A stretch of 64,000 nucleotides of DNA from Arsenophonus endosymbiont of Aphis craccivora (GTDB lineage: Bacteria; Pseudomonadota; Gammaproteobacteria; Enterobacterales; Enterobacteriaceae): NCBI RefSeq assembly GCF_013460135.1, contig NZ_CP038155.1, forward strand, positions 1,736,001-1,800,000, in the 5' to 3' direction. Positions 10,963-20,822 of the stretch are shown here, in pieces (position 1 is the stretch's first letter; the number at the start of each line of letters is the position of its first letter). The translations under genes and the position numbers were made by a program. A model generated the notes under the pieces. It saw only the letters and a list, made by a program, of their open reading frames with translations, did not search any database and was not told where the DNA came from.

Positions 10963-13080
10963 TTGTACCTGTTTGAAAGCCTCAATCAAATCGTTCAGGA
11001 CTATCTGCCAAAAGAGCATATATCGTTACTGAAACAAGCTTATCTTGTCGCCCGGGAGGCACATGAAGGCCAAACCCGTTCAAGTGGTGAACCTTATATT
11101 ACCCATCCAGTCGCGGTGGCATGCATTTTAGCGGAAATGCGTTTAGATCATGAAACATTAATGGCCGCATTATTACACGACATTATCGAGGATACCCCGA
11201 CAACTTTTCAGGATATAAAACAGCTTTTTGGTAAAACCGTTGCTGGCCTGGTTGAAGGGGTATCAAAACTCGACAAACTCAATTTTCGTGATAAAAAAGA
11301 AGCTCAAGCAGAAAATTTTCGCAAAATGATTATGGCCATGGTGCAAGATATCCGTGTCATTTTAATCAAACTCGCCGATCGAACGCACAATATGTGTACT
11401 TTAGGTTCCCTTCGTGCTGATAAGCGCCGCCGAATCGCGAGAGAAACATTAGAAATTTATAGCCCGCTGGCACATCGTCTTGGTATTCATAATCTCAAAA
11501 CTGAATTGGAAGAACTAGGCTTTGAAGCGTTCTATCCCAATCGCTACCGAGTTATTAAAGAGGTTGTAAAAGCCGCTCGTGGTAACCGAAAAGAGATGAT
11601 ACAAAAAATCTTGGCAGAAATTGAAGGTCGATTATTGGAAGCCAAGATCCCTTGCCGAGTATGTGGTCGAGAAAAACATCTCTATTCAATATATCGCAAA
11701 ATGCACCTGAAAGAGCAACGCTTCCACTCAATTATGGATATTTATGCCTTTCGGATTATTGTTAAAGACGTTGATACATGTTATAGCGTTCTTGGGCAGG
11801 TACATAGTTTATATAATCCTCGGCCAGGGCGAGTGAAAGATTATATTGCGATCCCAAAAGCAAATGGCTATCAATCTTTACATACATCAATGATTGGCCC
11901 ACATGGCGTACCTATTGAAGTACAAATTCGTACCGAAGATATGGATCAAATGGCAGAAATGGGTGTCGCTGCTCACTGGGCATATAAAGAACAAGGAGAA
12001 TCTAGCACAACCGCTCAAATGAGAGCACAACGCTGGATGCAAAGCCTATTAGAACTTCAACAAAGTGCAGGTAATTCTTTTGAATTCATCGAAAGTGTAA
12101 AATCAGATCTTTTTCCTGACGAAATCTATGTTTTTACCCCCGAAGGTAGAATTGTCGAATTGCCTACTGGCGCAACCCCAGTTGATTTCGCCTATGCTGT
12201 TCATACCGATATAGGTCATGCTTGTGTTGGAGCCCGCGTAGATCGCCAACCCTATCCTTTGTCTCAATCGTTAAATACCGGGCAAACCATAGAAATTATT
12301 ACCGCACCTGGCGCAAGGCCAAACGCAGCTTGGTTGAATTTCGTTGTTAGTTCCAAAGCCAGAGCAAAAATACGCCAATTACTTCAAAACGTTAAACGAG
12401 AAGATTCAATTAGTTTAGGCCGCCGTTTACTAAACCACGCTTTAGGCAATGGCAACAAACTGGGCGATATTCCGCAAGAGAATATCAATAAAGAATTAGT
12501 AAGAATGAAACTTCACTCAATTGATGATTTGCTCGCTGAAGTTGGCCTTGGCAATACCATGAGTGTCGTTGTAGCGCATAATTTGTTAGGTAATGCTAGT
12601 ATAAATAACGTTATCACAGATAATAGTGATAGCCGTAGTAAACTACCAATCAAAGGAGCAGAAGGGGTATTAATTACCTTTGCTAAATGTTGTCGCCCTA
12701 TCCCCGGTGATCCGATTGTTGCTCATATTAGCCCTGGTAAAGGTTTAGTTATACACCATGAGTCTTGCCGTAATATTCGAGGCTATCAAAAAGAGCCTGA
12801 GAAATTTATGCAAGTAGAGTGGGATGAGGGCGTTAATAACAACTTCATTGCTGAAATTAAAGTCGATATGATCAATCACCAAGGGGCATTAGCTAATTTA
12901 ACAGCAGCAATTAATAGTGCAAATTCTAGTATTCAAAGTATGAATATCGAAGAGAAAGACGGGCGTGTCTACTGCGCATTTATTCGCTTAACCGCTAAGG
13001 ATCGTATTCAATTAGCTAATATTATGAAAAAAATCCGTATCATGCCTGATGTCTTACGCATCAGCCGTAACCGGAACTAA
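10963..13080 (+). CDS. spoT: Bifunctional (p)ppGpp synthase/hydrolase SpoT
   Basis: Makes and degrades the stringent alarmone (p)ppGpp. 705 residues against 702 in E. coli, read from a TTG start as in E. coli, 19 bases after rpoZ. Domains in order: HD hydrolase (His72-Asp73 in LLHDIIED, Asp139 and Asn143 in LADRTHN), synthetase (MDIYAFRI, GYQSLHTS), TGS (EIYVFTPEG), helical/CC region (FAKCCRPIPGD) and C-terminal ACT (NHQGALANL). Residue 145 is Cys (TGT, 11395-11397) where E. coli has Arg, two residues after the conserved Asn of the hydrolase site. Otherwise intact. Confidence 0.97.
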   Translation: MYLFESLNQIVQDYLPKEHISLLKQAYLVAREAHEGQTRSSGEPYITHPVAVACILAEMRLDHETLMAALLHDIIEDTPTTFQDIKQLFGKTVAGLVEGVSKLDKLNFRDKKEAQAENFRKMIMAMVQDIRVILIKLADRTHNMCTLGSLRADKRRRIARETLEIYSPLAHRLGIHNLKTELEELGFEAFYPNRYRVIKEVVKAARGNRKEMIQKILAEIEGRLLEAKIPCRVCGREKHLYSIYRKMHLKEQRFHSIMDIYAFRIIVKDVDTCYSVLGQVHSLYNPRPGRVKDYIAIPKANGYQSLHTSMIGPHGVPIEVQIRTEDMDQMAEMGVAAHWAYKEQGESSTTAQMRAQRWMQSLLELQQSAGNSFEFIESVKSDLFPDEIYVFTPEGRIVELPTGATPVDFAYAVHTDIGHACVGARVDRQPYPLSQSLNTGQTIEIITAPGARPNAAWLNFVVSSKARAKIRQLLQNVKREDSISLGRRLLNHALGNGNKLGDIPQENINKELVRMKLHSIDDLLAEVGLGNTMSVVVAHNLLGNASINNVITDNSDSRSKLPIKGAEGVLITFAKCCRPIPGDPIVAHISPGKGLVIHHESCRNIRGYQKEPEKFMQVEWDEGVNNNFIAEIKVDMINHQGALANLTAAINSANSSIQSMNIEEKDGRVYCAFIRLTAKDRIQLANIMKKIRIMPDVLRISRNRN

Positions 13081-13083
13081 GTT

Positions 13084-13803
13084 ATGAATTCAAAACGTTA
13101 TGCTCGCATTCGTCAAGTGATCGCCATGCGCCAACCTGATCTGACGGTTTGTCTTGAAAATGTTCATAAACCACATAATATTTCTGCCGTGATCCGTACC
13201 GCTGATGCGGTTGGAATACCACAAATTCATACAATCTGGTGTAAAAATAACAGCAAAAGCTTATCTGCAGCAGCAGCCGGCAGTAATCATTGGGTAAAAG
13301 TAAGGACTCATGCCTCTATTGAACATGCAATTTCTACCTGTAAAGCTGCGGGCATGCAAATCTTAGCCGCTCATCTTACCAACCAAGCGATCGATTTTCG
13401 TCAAATAGATTATAATCAAACTACCTGTATCATCTTGGGACAAGAGCGAGCGGGCATTTCCAAACAAGCTCTCGCACTGGCTGATCACAATATTCATATT
13501 CCGATGATGGGTATGGTACAGTCATTAAATGTCTCTGTGGCTTCTGCTTTAATTCTTTATGAAGCGCAACGGCAAAGACAAAATGCCAATATGTATGACA
13601 GCCTTTTTAGTCAGCTATCAGAAGAAGAGCAACAGGCGTGGCTTTTTGAGGGCGGTTATCCGGTATTAGCCACCGTTTCAAAACATAAAGGACTTCCCCG
13701 ACCACTAATTAATGAACATGGCGAAATTGTTGCCAGTGATGCATGGTGGGCAGCTATGCAATCGTCTAAAGTACCAGGTAAAAAACGCACTCTGGAGAAC
13801 TAA
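13084..13803 (+). CDS. trmH: tRNA (guanosine-18-2'-O)-methyltransferase
   Basis: SPOUT-family enzyme that methylates the ribose of G18 in the tRNA D-loop. 239 residues (E. coli 229). Family motifs are visible: NISAVIRTADAVG near residue 32, ILGQERAGIS near residue 118 and MVQSLNVSVASAL near residue 145, which form the trefoil knot that binds SAM. Starts three bases after the spoT stop and is probably cotranscribed with it. Confidence 0.95.
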   Translation: MNSKRYARIRQVIAMRQPDLTVCLENVHKPHNISAVIRTADAVGIPQIHTIWCKNNSKSLSAAAAGSNHWVKVRTHASIEHAISTCKAAGMQILAAHLTNQAIDFRQIDYNQTTCIILGQERAGISKQALALADHNIHIPMMGMVQSLNVSVASALILYEAQRQRQNANMYDSLFSQLSEEEQQAWLFEGGYPVLATVSKHKGLPRPLINEHGEIVASDAWWAAMQSSKVPGKKRTLEN

Positions 13804-13807
13804 CCGC

Positions 13808-15889
13808 ATGAGGGGGAAATTACTTGATGCTATTCCATTAACATCATTAAACGGTGTTGGTGAAACGCAAGCAGAAAAGCTCAATAAAATGGGACTTCGT
13901 ACTATCCAAGATCTCCTCTTTCACCTACCTTTGCGTTATGAAGATCAAACTCAGCTTTATGCGATTAGTGAAGTTCAACCGGGTAACTCTGTGACTGTAA
14001 GCGGCGAAATATTACAAACTAAAATCGCATTTGGACGTAAGCGAATGATGACCAGCCAAATTAGTGATGGCTCAGGAACATTAACCCTGCGGTTTTTTAA
14101 CTTTTCTACCGCTATGAAAAATAGTCTGGCAGTCGGCAAATACGTCGTCGCTTATGGTGAAATCCGGCGAGGTAATTTAGGACCAGAAATTATTCATCCC
14201 GAATATAAAATAAAACCTAATGCCGAACATATTGAGTTACAAAATACATTAACACCCATTTATCCAACAACTGAAGGGATACGTCAGATAACTTTACGCA
14301 AACTTATTGCTCAAGCGTTAACGCTACTTGATACTTGTGCGATCAATGAGTTGATCCCGACGCCATTTAATCGAGGATTGATAAGTTTACCACAGGCTAT
14401 TCAAACACTTCATCGCCCGCCGCCCGATATCCCTCTGGATCTACTGGAAAAGGGTAAGCATCCGGCGCAACGTAGATTAATATTTGAAGAGTTATTAGCC
14501 CATCAACTAAGTATGCTAACGGTTCGGAGTGAAACACAACAATTTTCCGCCCAGCCATTACCAGCAGAAGAAAAATTAAAACATCAATTACTGGCACGGT
14601 TACCTTATTCTCCAACCAAAGCCCAACAACGAGTTGTCAGTGAAATTGAAGCAGATCTGGCTAAAACAAGCCCTATGATCCGTTTAGTGCAAGGCGATGT
14701 TGGTTCAGGTAAAACATTAGTGGCGCTCTTTGCCGCAATTCGTGCTATCGCACATGGTAAACAAGCAGCACTCATGGCACCTACCGAATTATTAGCAGAA
14801 CAGCATGCCAATACTTTTCGCCAATGGCTAGAACCACTTGGTATCCAAGTAGGTTGGTTATCAGGAAAACAGAAAGGAAAATCCAGACTGAGTCAACAAA
14901 AAGCGATTGCTCAGGGTGAAGTCGCAATGATAATTGGTACTCATGCCATTTTTCAACAACAAGTCGAATTCAACGCCTTAGCATTAGTGATCATTGATGA
15001 ACAACATCGCTTTGGTGTACATCAACGTCTGGCGCTATGGGAAAAAGGTCAGCAACACGGCATTTATCCTCATCAGCTAATCATGACAGCAACGCCGATC
15101 CCACGTACGCTCGCGATGACAGCTTATGCGGATCTGGATAATTCAATCATTGATGAACTACCTCCAGGCAGAACTCCTGTCACAACAGTTGCCATTCCTG
15201 ACACCCGCCGCAATGAAGTTATTCAACGAGTAAAACAGGCCTGCCAGATAGAAAAACGACAAGTTTATTGGGTATGTACATTAATTGATGACTCTGACGT
15301 GCTTGAAGCACAAGCCGCTCAAGCAACACAAGAAGAACTAACGCGCCTATTGCCTGAATTAAATATTGGTTTAGTTCATGGACGGATGAAATCGGTAGAA
15401 AAACAAAACGTGAGGGCAGATTTTACTGCCAATCAACTACAACTATTAGTCGCAACGACAGTTATCGAAGTGGGTGTCGATGTGCCAAACGCCAGTTTGA
15501 TGATTATTGAAAATCCAGAGCGTTTAGGGCTTGCTCAGTTACATCAATTAAGAGGCCGGGTTGGCCGGGGGAGCATTGCCTCACATTGTGTTTTACTATA
15601 TAAAACCCCACTCACTTACGCGACTAAATTACGTTTACAGGTACTTAGAGATAGCAATGATGGTTTTATCATTGCGCAAAAAGACTTGGAAATTCGTGGT
15701 CCAGGAGAGTTGTTAGGTACTCGTCAAACAGGAAATGCAGAATTCAAAGTGGCTGATTTAATGCGCGATCAAGACCTATTGCCTGAAATAAGAAATATCG
15801 CCCAATATTTGCAACAACATTATCCCAATCAAACCAATGCGCTGATTGAACGTTGGTTACCTGAACGTTCACAATATAGCAACGCTTGA
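13808..15889 (+). CDS. recG: ATP-dependent DNA helicase RecG
   Basis: Remodels stalled forks and Holliday junctions. From ATG at 13808 (MRGKLLDAIPLTSLNGVG), four bases after the trmH stop, the product is 693 residues, identical in length to E. coli RecG. An upstream in-frame Met at 13712 lies within trmH and is not expected to be used. Wedge domain with OB fold, Walker A GDVGSGKT, DEQH box (IIDEQHRFG), and C-terminal helicase motifs (TTVIEVGVDVPNAS, QLRGRVGRG). Intact. Confidence 0.96.
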   Translation: MRGKLLDAIPLTSLNGVGETQAEKLNKMGLRTIQDLLFHLPLRYEDQTQLYAISEVQPGNSVTVSGEILQTKIAFGRKRMMTSQISDGSGTLTLRFFNFSTAMKNSLAVGKYVVAYGEIRRGNLGPEIIHPEYKIKPNAEHIELQNTLTPIYPTTEGIRQITLRKLIAQALTLLDTCAINELIPTPFNRGLISLPQAIQTLHRPPPDIPLDLLEKGKHPAQRRLIFEELLAHQLSMLTVRSETQQFSAQPLPAEEKLKHQLLARLPYSPTKAQQRVVSEIEADLAKTSPMIRLVQGDVGSGKTLVALFAAIRAIAHGKQAALMAPTELLAEQHANTFRQWLEPLGIQVGWLSGKQKGKSRLSQQKAIAQGEVAMIIGTHAIFQQQVEFNALALVIIDEQHRFGVHQRLALWEKGQQHGIYPHQLIMTATPIPRTLAMTAYADLDNSIIDELPPGRTPVTTVAIPDTRRNEVIQRVKQACQIEKRQVYWVCTLIDDSDVLEAQAAQATQEELTRLLPELNIGLVHGRMKSVEKQNVRADFTANQLQLLVATTVIEVGVDVPNASLMIIENPERLGLAQLHQLRGRVGRGSIASHCVLLYKTPLTYATKLRLQVLRDSNDGFIIAQKDLEIRGPGELLGTRQTGNAEFKVADLMRDQDLLPEIRNIAQYLQQHYPNQTNALIERWLPERSQYSNA

Positions 15890-15915
15890 GTTAATTAACG
15901 ATTACTTGCTAAGGC

Positions 15916-15937
15916 AAAAACCGCTAAATATTAGCGG
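15916..15937 (-). terminator. Terminator between recG and gltS
   Basis: A 7-bp stem CCGCTAA / TTAGCGG with a three-base loop. On the minus strand five T follow it, so it would stop transcripts of the gltS remnant. On the plus strand it may also slow recG read-through. Confidence 0.65.
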
Positions 15938-15962
15938 CTCAGTTATATTAATTACATTTCTA

Positions 15963-16765
15963 CTATCCATTCATTATTGGCGTTGAAAAAATAGGTAGCC
16001 ATAGATAAAATTTAATCACTAATGCATTAATAATATCGATAAAGAAAGCACCAACTATTGGTACCACAAGAAAAGCCAAATGAGAAGGACCACACCTTTC
16101 TGTTACAGCTTGCATATTAGCAATTGCTGACGGCGTTGCCCCTAAGCCAACACCACAATGACCGGCTGCGAGGACTGCAGCATCATAATTTTTACCCATA
16201 ACTGGAAAGGTAACAAAAATAGCATAAAAACCCATCACAATCGCTTGTATTATCAAAATGATGAGCATTGGTATGGCTAACGAAGCAAGTTCCCATAGTT
16301 TTAAACTCATTAATGCCATCGCCAAAAAAAGTGACAAACTAACATTACCTAAAACTGAAACCGCGCGATCAAATACGCGGTAGAAACCAACCCAGGATAA
16401 GCTATTACTGAAAATCACTCCGGTAAATAAAACACAAACAAAAGTAGGTAAAGTAAACTGATAACTGTCCAATAGCCATTGCGAAACCAATTTACCCACC
16501 ACCATACAAATCGCAATCATGGCTAATGTTTCTATTAACACTAAAGAACTTATTACTCGTCCAGTTTGTGGCTTTTCAAATGCCATAGGAGTTTCTTTAT
16601 CATCCTCTGAATTTTGGCTTACTGCTGGTGTTTTCATATTACGAACCAAGAAGCGCGCTATCGGGCCGCCAATCAATCCACCAAATACTAAACCAAATGT
16701 TGCACAAGCCATCGCAACTTCAGTTGCACTCTGAAAACCATAAGATAGTTTTTAAGAGTATTTTG
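15963..16765 (-). pseudogene. gltS: Sodium/glutamate symporter GltS, N-terminus lost
   Basis: The C-terminal 250 residues of GltS are clear: ATEVAMACATFGLVFGG, the reentrant loop AGHCGVGLGATPSAIANMQA, and a terminal hydrophobic helix. The N-terminal part (roughly 150 of 401 residues in E. coli) is missing because IS copy 3 begins at 16766. The bases between the IS and residue ATEVAM contain a TAA in the coding frame. The order recG-gltS is as in E. coli. The missing half is not in the window, so a rearrangement rather than a simple insertion is likely. Confidence 0.9.
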
Positions 16766-17820
16766 GGCTTTGTTGAATAAATCAGAATTAGCCGCCAGGA
16801 TGGCTCCCTCTGCTACAGCTGTTATCCGATCCTGACGCTGTGTGGCATACCCAACAACGTCATACGGTTCAGCGCTTTGACCATCGCCATTGCTTCACCT
16901 ACCTGAGCCTCATAGTCACGCCGGCTCAGATGGCCACCCAGCAAAGTTTTTATGCGGAACATCGCTGTTTCTGCCACTGAACGCCGTTGATAACCCACTT
17001 TCTTTTTCCACATATCATTACTCCTGCTCAGACGCTGATTCGCCACCGCATGGTTACGTTCATGGTGCTTGTCCGGCCAGTATTTCGCTCCGCTTCGCGG
17101 CGGGATAAGGGGCCTGATTTTCTTTCTTAGCAACGCATCGTGGCAGTAACAGGCGTCATAAGCACCGTCTGCTGACACTTCCGTGATTTTCCGGTGGGTT
17201 TGGTTAATCAGGCCCGGCAGTGCCTGCGCATCTGTCGTTCCGCTGAGCGATAAGTCGGCACAGATAATCTCATGAGTCACACTGTCTGCTGCCAGATGAA
17301 GCTTGCGCCACACTCTTCGTCTGTCAGCCCCATGCTGCCTGACTTTCCATTCACCTTCGCCAAAGACCTTCAGACCGGTACTGTCGATGACCAGATGCGA
17401 GATTTCACCACGCGTTGGCGTTTTTATGCTGATGTTGACGCTCTTTGCTCGTCTGCTGACCAGCGAGTAGTCCGGACAGCACAGCGGCAAAGACATGAGT
17501 TTAAAAATCGAATCAACGAAGCCCTGTAATGCCCGGAGCGACAGGTTAAACACACGCTTCATCATCAGGACAGTGGTAACAGCCATATCGCTGTAGTAAA
17601 GCGGCCGGCCACGACCTTCAGGCGAAGAACAGTCAGTCCATCCAGCGATGGCCGACTCATCAAGCCAGACCGTCAGGGAACCGCGTTGTCTGAGTGCCTT
17701 GTTGTACGCGGGCCAGTTGGTAATTTTAAACTTTTGCTTTGCCATGGGGACCTGATGTTGAAACGAATTTAGCGATCAGCTCCGCCAATCACCTAAAAGT
17801 TCGATTTATTCAACAAAGCC
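16766..17820 (-). mobile_element. IS903-group insertion sequence, copy 3 (left arm of composite unit A)
   Basis: Full length, 1055 bp, both ends intact. Left flank AGTATTTTG and right flank GTTTTTTTG are not a clean target duplication. Together with copy 4 it brackets a 266-bp cargo. Confidence 0.95.
16822..17745 (-). CDS. IS903-type transposase, intact, divergent copy
   Basis: 307 residues with Asp121, Asp193 and Glu259. It has several private changes (TDCSSP, DKHHERN, GYQRRS, HLSRRDYE), more than most copies, which suggests age or gene conversion. Confidence 0.93.
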   Translation of the reverse strand: MAKQKFKITNWPAYNKALRQRGSLTVWLDESAIAGWTDCSSPEGRGRPLYYSDMAVTTVLMMKRVFNLSLRALQGFVDSIFKLMSLPLCCPDYSLVSRRAKSVNISIKTPTRGEISHLVIDSTGLKVFGEGEWKVRQHGADRRRVWRKLHLAADSVTHEIICADLSLSGTTDAQALPGLINQTHRKITEVSADGAYDACYCHDALLRKKIRPLIPPRSGAKYWPDKHHERNHAVANQRLSRSNDMWKKKVGYQRRSVAETAMFRIKTLLGGHLSRRDYEAQVGEAMAMVKALNRMTLLGMPHSVRIG

Positions 17821-18086
17821 GTTTTTTTGTGGAAAGAAAACATCAACCATAAACTAAGCTCACAAATTATTATATTTATGGTGAAAATTGACGAAGTGTT
17901 TTATATTAAATTTATTCTATGAAATTTTATGAAAAACACTTAATCAAAATATCAAATAATTTTGATGAAAACTATATTTTAGTAAAAAATAAGATAAATA
18001 ATGAAAAAAGATTATTTGAAGAAACTGACCATTATAAAAAAATAATTAATAATAGAAAATTAACAGAAATCGATTTAGATGAAAAT
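17821..18086 (+). other. Cargo of composite unit A, AT-rich, unknown
   Basis: A 266-bp segment much richer in A and T than its surroundings. It holds the start of a lysine- and asparagine-rich ORF (ATG at 17919) of 56 codons before the frame runs into IS copy 4. The peptide begins MKFYEKHLIKISNNFDEN and I do not recognise it. It is probably a gene fragment trapped between two IS copies. An identical copy lies in reverse at 21977-22242. Confidence 0.75.
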
Positions 18087-19141
18087 GGCTTTGTTGAATA
18101 AATCGAACTTTTAGGTGATTGGCGGAGCTGATCGCTAAATTCGTTTCAACATCAGGTCCCCATGGCAAAGCAAAAGTTTAAAATTACCAACTGGCCCGCG
18201 TACAACAAGGCACTCAGACAACGCGGTTCCCTGACGGTCTGGCTTGATGAGTCGGCCATCGCTGGATGGACTGACAGTTCTTCGCCTGAAGGTCGTGGCC
18301 GGCCGCTTTACTACAGCGATATGGCTGTTACCACTGTCCTGATGATGAAGCGTGTGTTTAACCTGTCGCTCCGGGCATTACAGGGCTTCGTTGATTCGAT
18401 TTTTAAACTCATGTCTTTGCCGCTGTGCTGTCCGGACTACTCGCTGGTCAGCAGACGAGCAAAGAGCGTCAACATCAGCATAAAAACGCCAACGCGTGGT
18501 GAAATCTCGCATCTGGTCATCGACAGTACCGGTCTGAAGGTCTTTGGCGAAGGTGAATGGAAAGTCAGGCAGCATGGGGCTGACAGACGAAGAGTGTGGC
18601 GCAAGCTTCATCTGGCAGCAGACAGTGTGAATCATGAGATTATCTGTGCCGACTTATCGCTCAGCGGAACGACAGATGCGCAGGCACTGCCGGGCCTTAT
18701 TAACCAAACCCACCGGAAAATCAGGGAAGTGTCAGCAGACGGTGCTTATGACGCCTGTTACTGCCACGATGCGTTGCTAAGAAAGAAAATCAGGCCCCTT
18801 ATCCCGCCGCGAAGCGGAGCGAAATACTGGCCGGACAAGTACCATGAACGTAACCATGCGGTGGCGAATCAGCGTCTGAGCAGGAGTAATGATATGTGGA
18901 AAAAGAAAGTGGGTTATCACCGGCGTTCAGTGGCAGAAACAGCGATGTTCCGCATAAAAACTTTGCTGGGTGGCCATCTGAGGCTGCGTGACTATGAGGC
19001 TCAGGTAGGTGAAGCAATGGCGATGGTCAAAGCGCTGAACCGTATGACGTTGTTGGGTATGCCACACAGCGTCAGGATCGGATAACAGCTGTAGCAGAGG
19101 GAGCCATCCTGGCGGCTAATTCTGATTTATTCAACAAAGCC
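18087..19141 (+). mobile_element. IS903-group insertion sequence, copy 4 (right arm of unit A)
   Basis: Full length, 1055 bp, both ends intact, flanks GATGAAAAT and AATTAGTTG. Carries a silent variant (GGCCTTATTAACC) shared only with copy 5, a marker that the two composite units share an origin. Confidence 0.95.
18162..19085 (+). CDS. IS903-type transposase, intact
   Basis: 307 residues with the complete DDE triad and few differences from the local consensus. Candidate source of active transposase. Confidence 0.95.
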   Translation: MAKQKFKITNWPAYNKALRQRGSLTVWLDESAIAGWTDSSSPEGRGRPLYYSDMAVTTVLMMKRVFNLSLRALQGFVDSIFKLMSLPLCCPDYSLVSRRAKSVNISIKTPTRGEISHLVIDSTGLKVFGEGEWKVRQHGADRRRVWRKLHLAADSVNHEIICADLSLSGTTDAQALPGLINQTHRKIREVSADGAYDACYCHDALLRKKIRPLIPPRSGAKYWPDKYHERNHAVANQRLSRSNDMWKKKVGYHRRSVAETAMFRIKTLLGGHLRLRDYEAQVGEAMAMVKALNRMTLLGMPHSVRIG

Positions 19142-20822
19142 AATTAGTTGTAGACAAATAGCATGGATAATTAATGTTAACATTAATTGAATTATTATGA
19201 TCAGTGGCTTTATTGGTATGGGGCACATATATTGTCCGAACTGGTCTTATGCGAGTTTTCGGTAGCGATTTACGCCGAATATTAGGCAAAAGTATCGGTA
19301 AAAAATCGCGCGCATTTTTGGCGGGTATTGGTGTCACTGCTTTAGTACAAAGTAGTAATGCGACGGCATTATTAGTTATTTCTTTTGTGACACAAGGGTT
19401 AATTTCTATCACGCCAGCTATGGTTATTATGTTGGGTGCTGACGTCGGTACTGCGATAATGGCCCGGGTGTTAACTTTTGATTTGGCATGGTTATAACCA
19501 TTGTTAATTTTATTTGGTGTTATTACTTTTCTTAGTCAGAAAAAAATCGTTCTGGTCAATTAGGGCGAGTTGCGATTGGCCTAGGTCTGATTGTATTAGC
19601 TTTAAAGCTTATTGTTGGTTCAGCAACACCAATTACTCATGCATCCGCTATCCAAGCAATTTTTACCTCTTTAAGCGGTGATACCATTTTAGCACTACTA
19701 GTTGGTGCGGTATTTGCTATGTTCACCTATTCCAGTCTGGCAGCGGTTTTGTTGACAGCAACATTAAGTGTAGCCGGACTCGTACCGCTTTATATTAGCT
19801 TCTCGATTGTTATTGGCTCTAATATCGGTAGTGGTTTATTAGCTATGATAGGTAGTAGCCAGCAAAGAGGATCGGCACGGCAAGTGGCTTTAGGCAGTTT
19901 ATTATTCAAGCTTATTGGTGCAATAATGATTGTACCCTGGATTAAACCATTAGCTGCTTGGATTGGTCATTATAATTTTAATGCCTCTGAAGTGGTGATC
20001 TATTTTCATGTATTTTATAATTTACTGCGTTGTTTAGTAATGCTGCCATTTGTCGAATTCATGTCGCGTTTATGCCAACGTCTTATTCCTATTTCCCCTG
20101 TAGAGGTCGAGGTTTTTGCACCTCGTTATTTAGACAAAGCGGCGTTGGAGACACCGTCATTAGCGATTGCCAATGCGGTAAGAGAGACACTACGTATGGG
20201 GGATATTGTTGAGCAAATGGTTCAACGTTTGGCTGAAAGTTCTAAAGGGCAATAAAATACAGCGGCGTTATATTGTACACCTGGAAGAAGAGATCGATAT
20301 GCTACATAGTAGTATTAAACTCTATTTGGCTCAAATTCAGCAAAATCAACTAGGGGAAGCTGCTTCTCGTCGCTGGGCTGAAATTATTGATATTGCTTTG
20401 AATTTACAGCAATCAGCCACCATCATTAATCGTATGGCAACAGAAGTGGTTAAAAAAATATTTGATAAGCAACATTTTTTCTCCCCTGCCGGTACTAAAG
20501 AACTGAATACTCTTATGGAACGATTACAAAATAATTTGAGTTTAGCTATGTCGGTATTCGTATCTGGAGACATAGATAATGCGCGTCGATTACGAAGAGC
20601 TAAACATCGATTCCGATTATTAAATCAACGTTATGCTTATGCGCATGTTGAGCGCCTACATAAGCTAAATGTACAAAGTCTCGATACCAGCAACTTACAT
20701 GTTAGTTTACTTGGGGATATGAAAAGATTAAATTCGCTTTTTTGTGCTATCGCTTATCATGTATTAGAAGATGTAAGTGAAAACCGCGCTGAACAAATTA
20801 ATCCTGAAAGTGATAAAAATAT

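Larger units (their letters stand above)
16766..19141. mobile_element. Composite IS903 unit A (IS - 266-bp cargo - IS)
   Basis: Two full IS copies in opposite orientation, transposase genes pointing outwards, flank a 266-bp AT-rich segment (17821-18086). The same arrangement is repeated in reverse at 20823-23297. Outer flanks (AGTATTTTG, AATTAGTTG) do not match, so this unit sits at a rearrangement point between gltS and yjbB. Confidence 0.85.

Noticed and set aside
17919-18101. Complete 60-codon gene in the composite transposon cargo
   Set aside because: Its last codons and stop come from the IS end (GFVE), so it is a truncated frame, not a complete gene.
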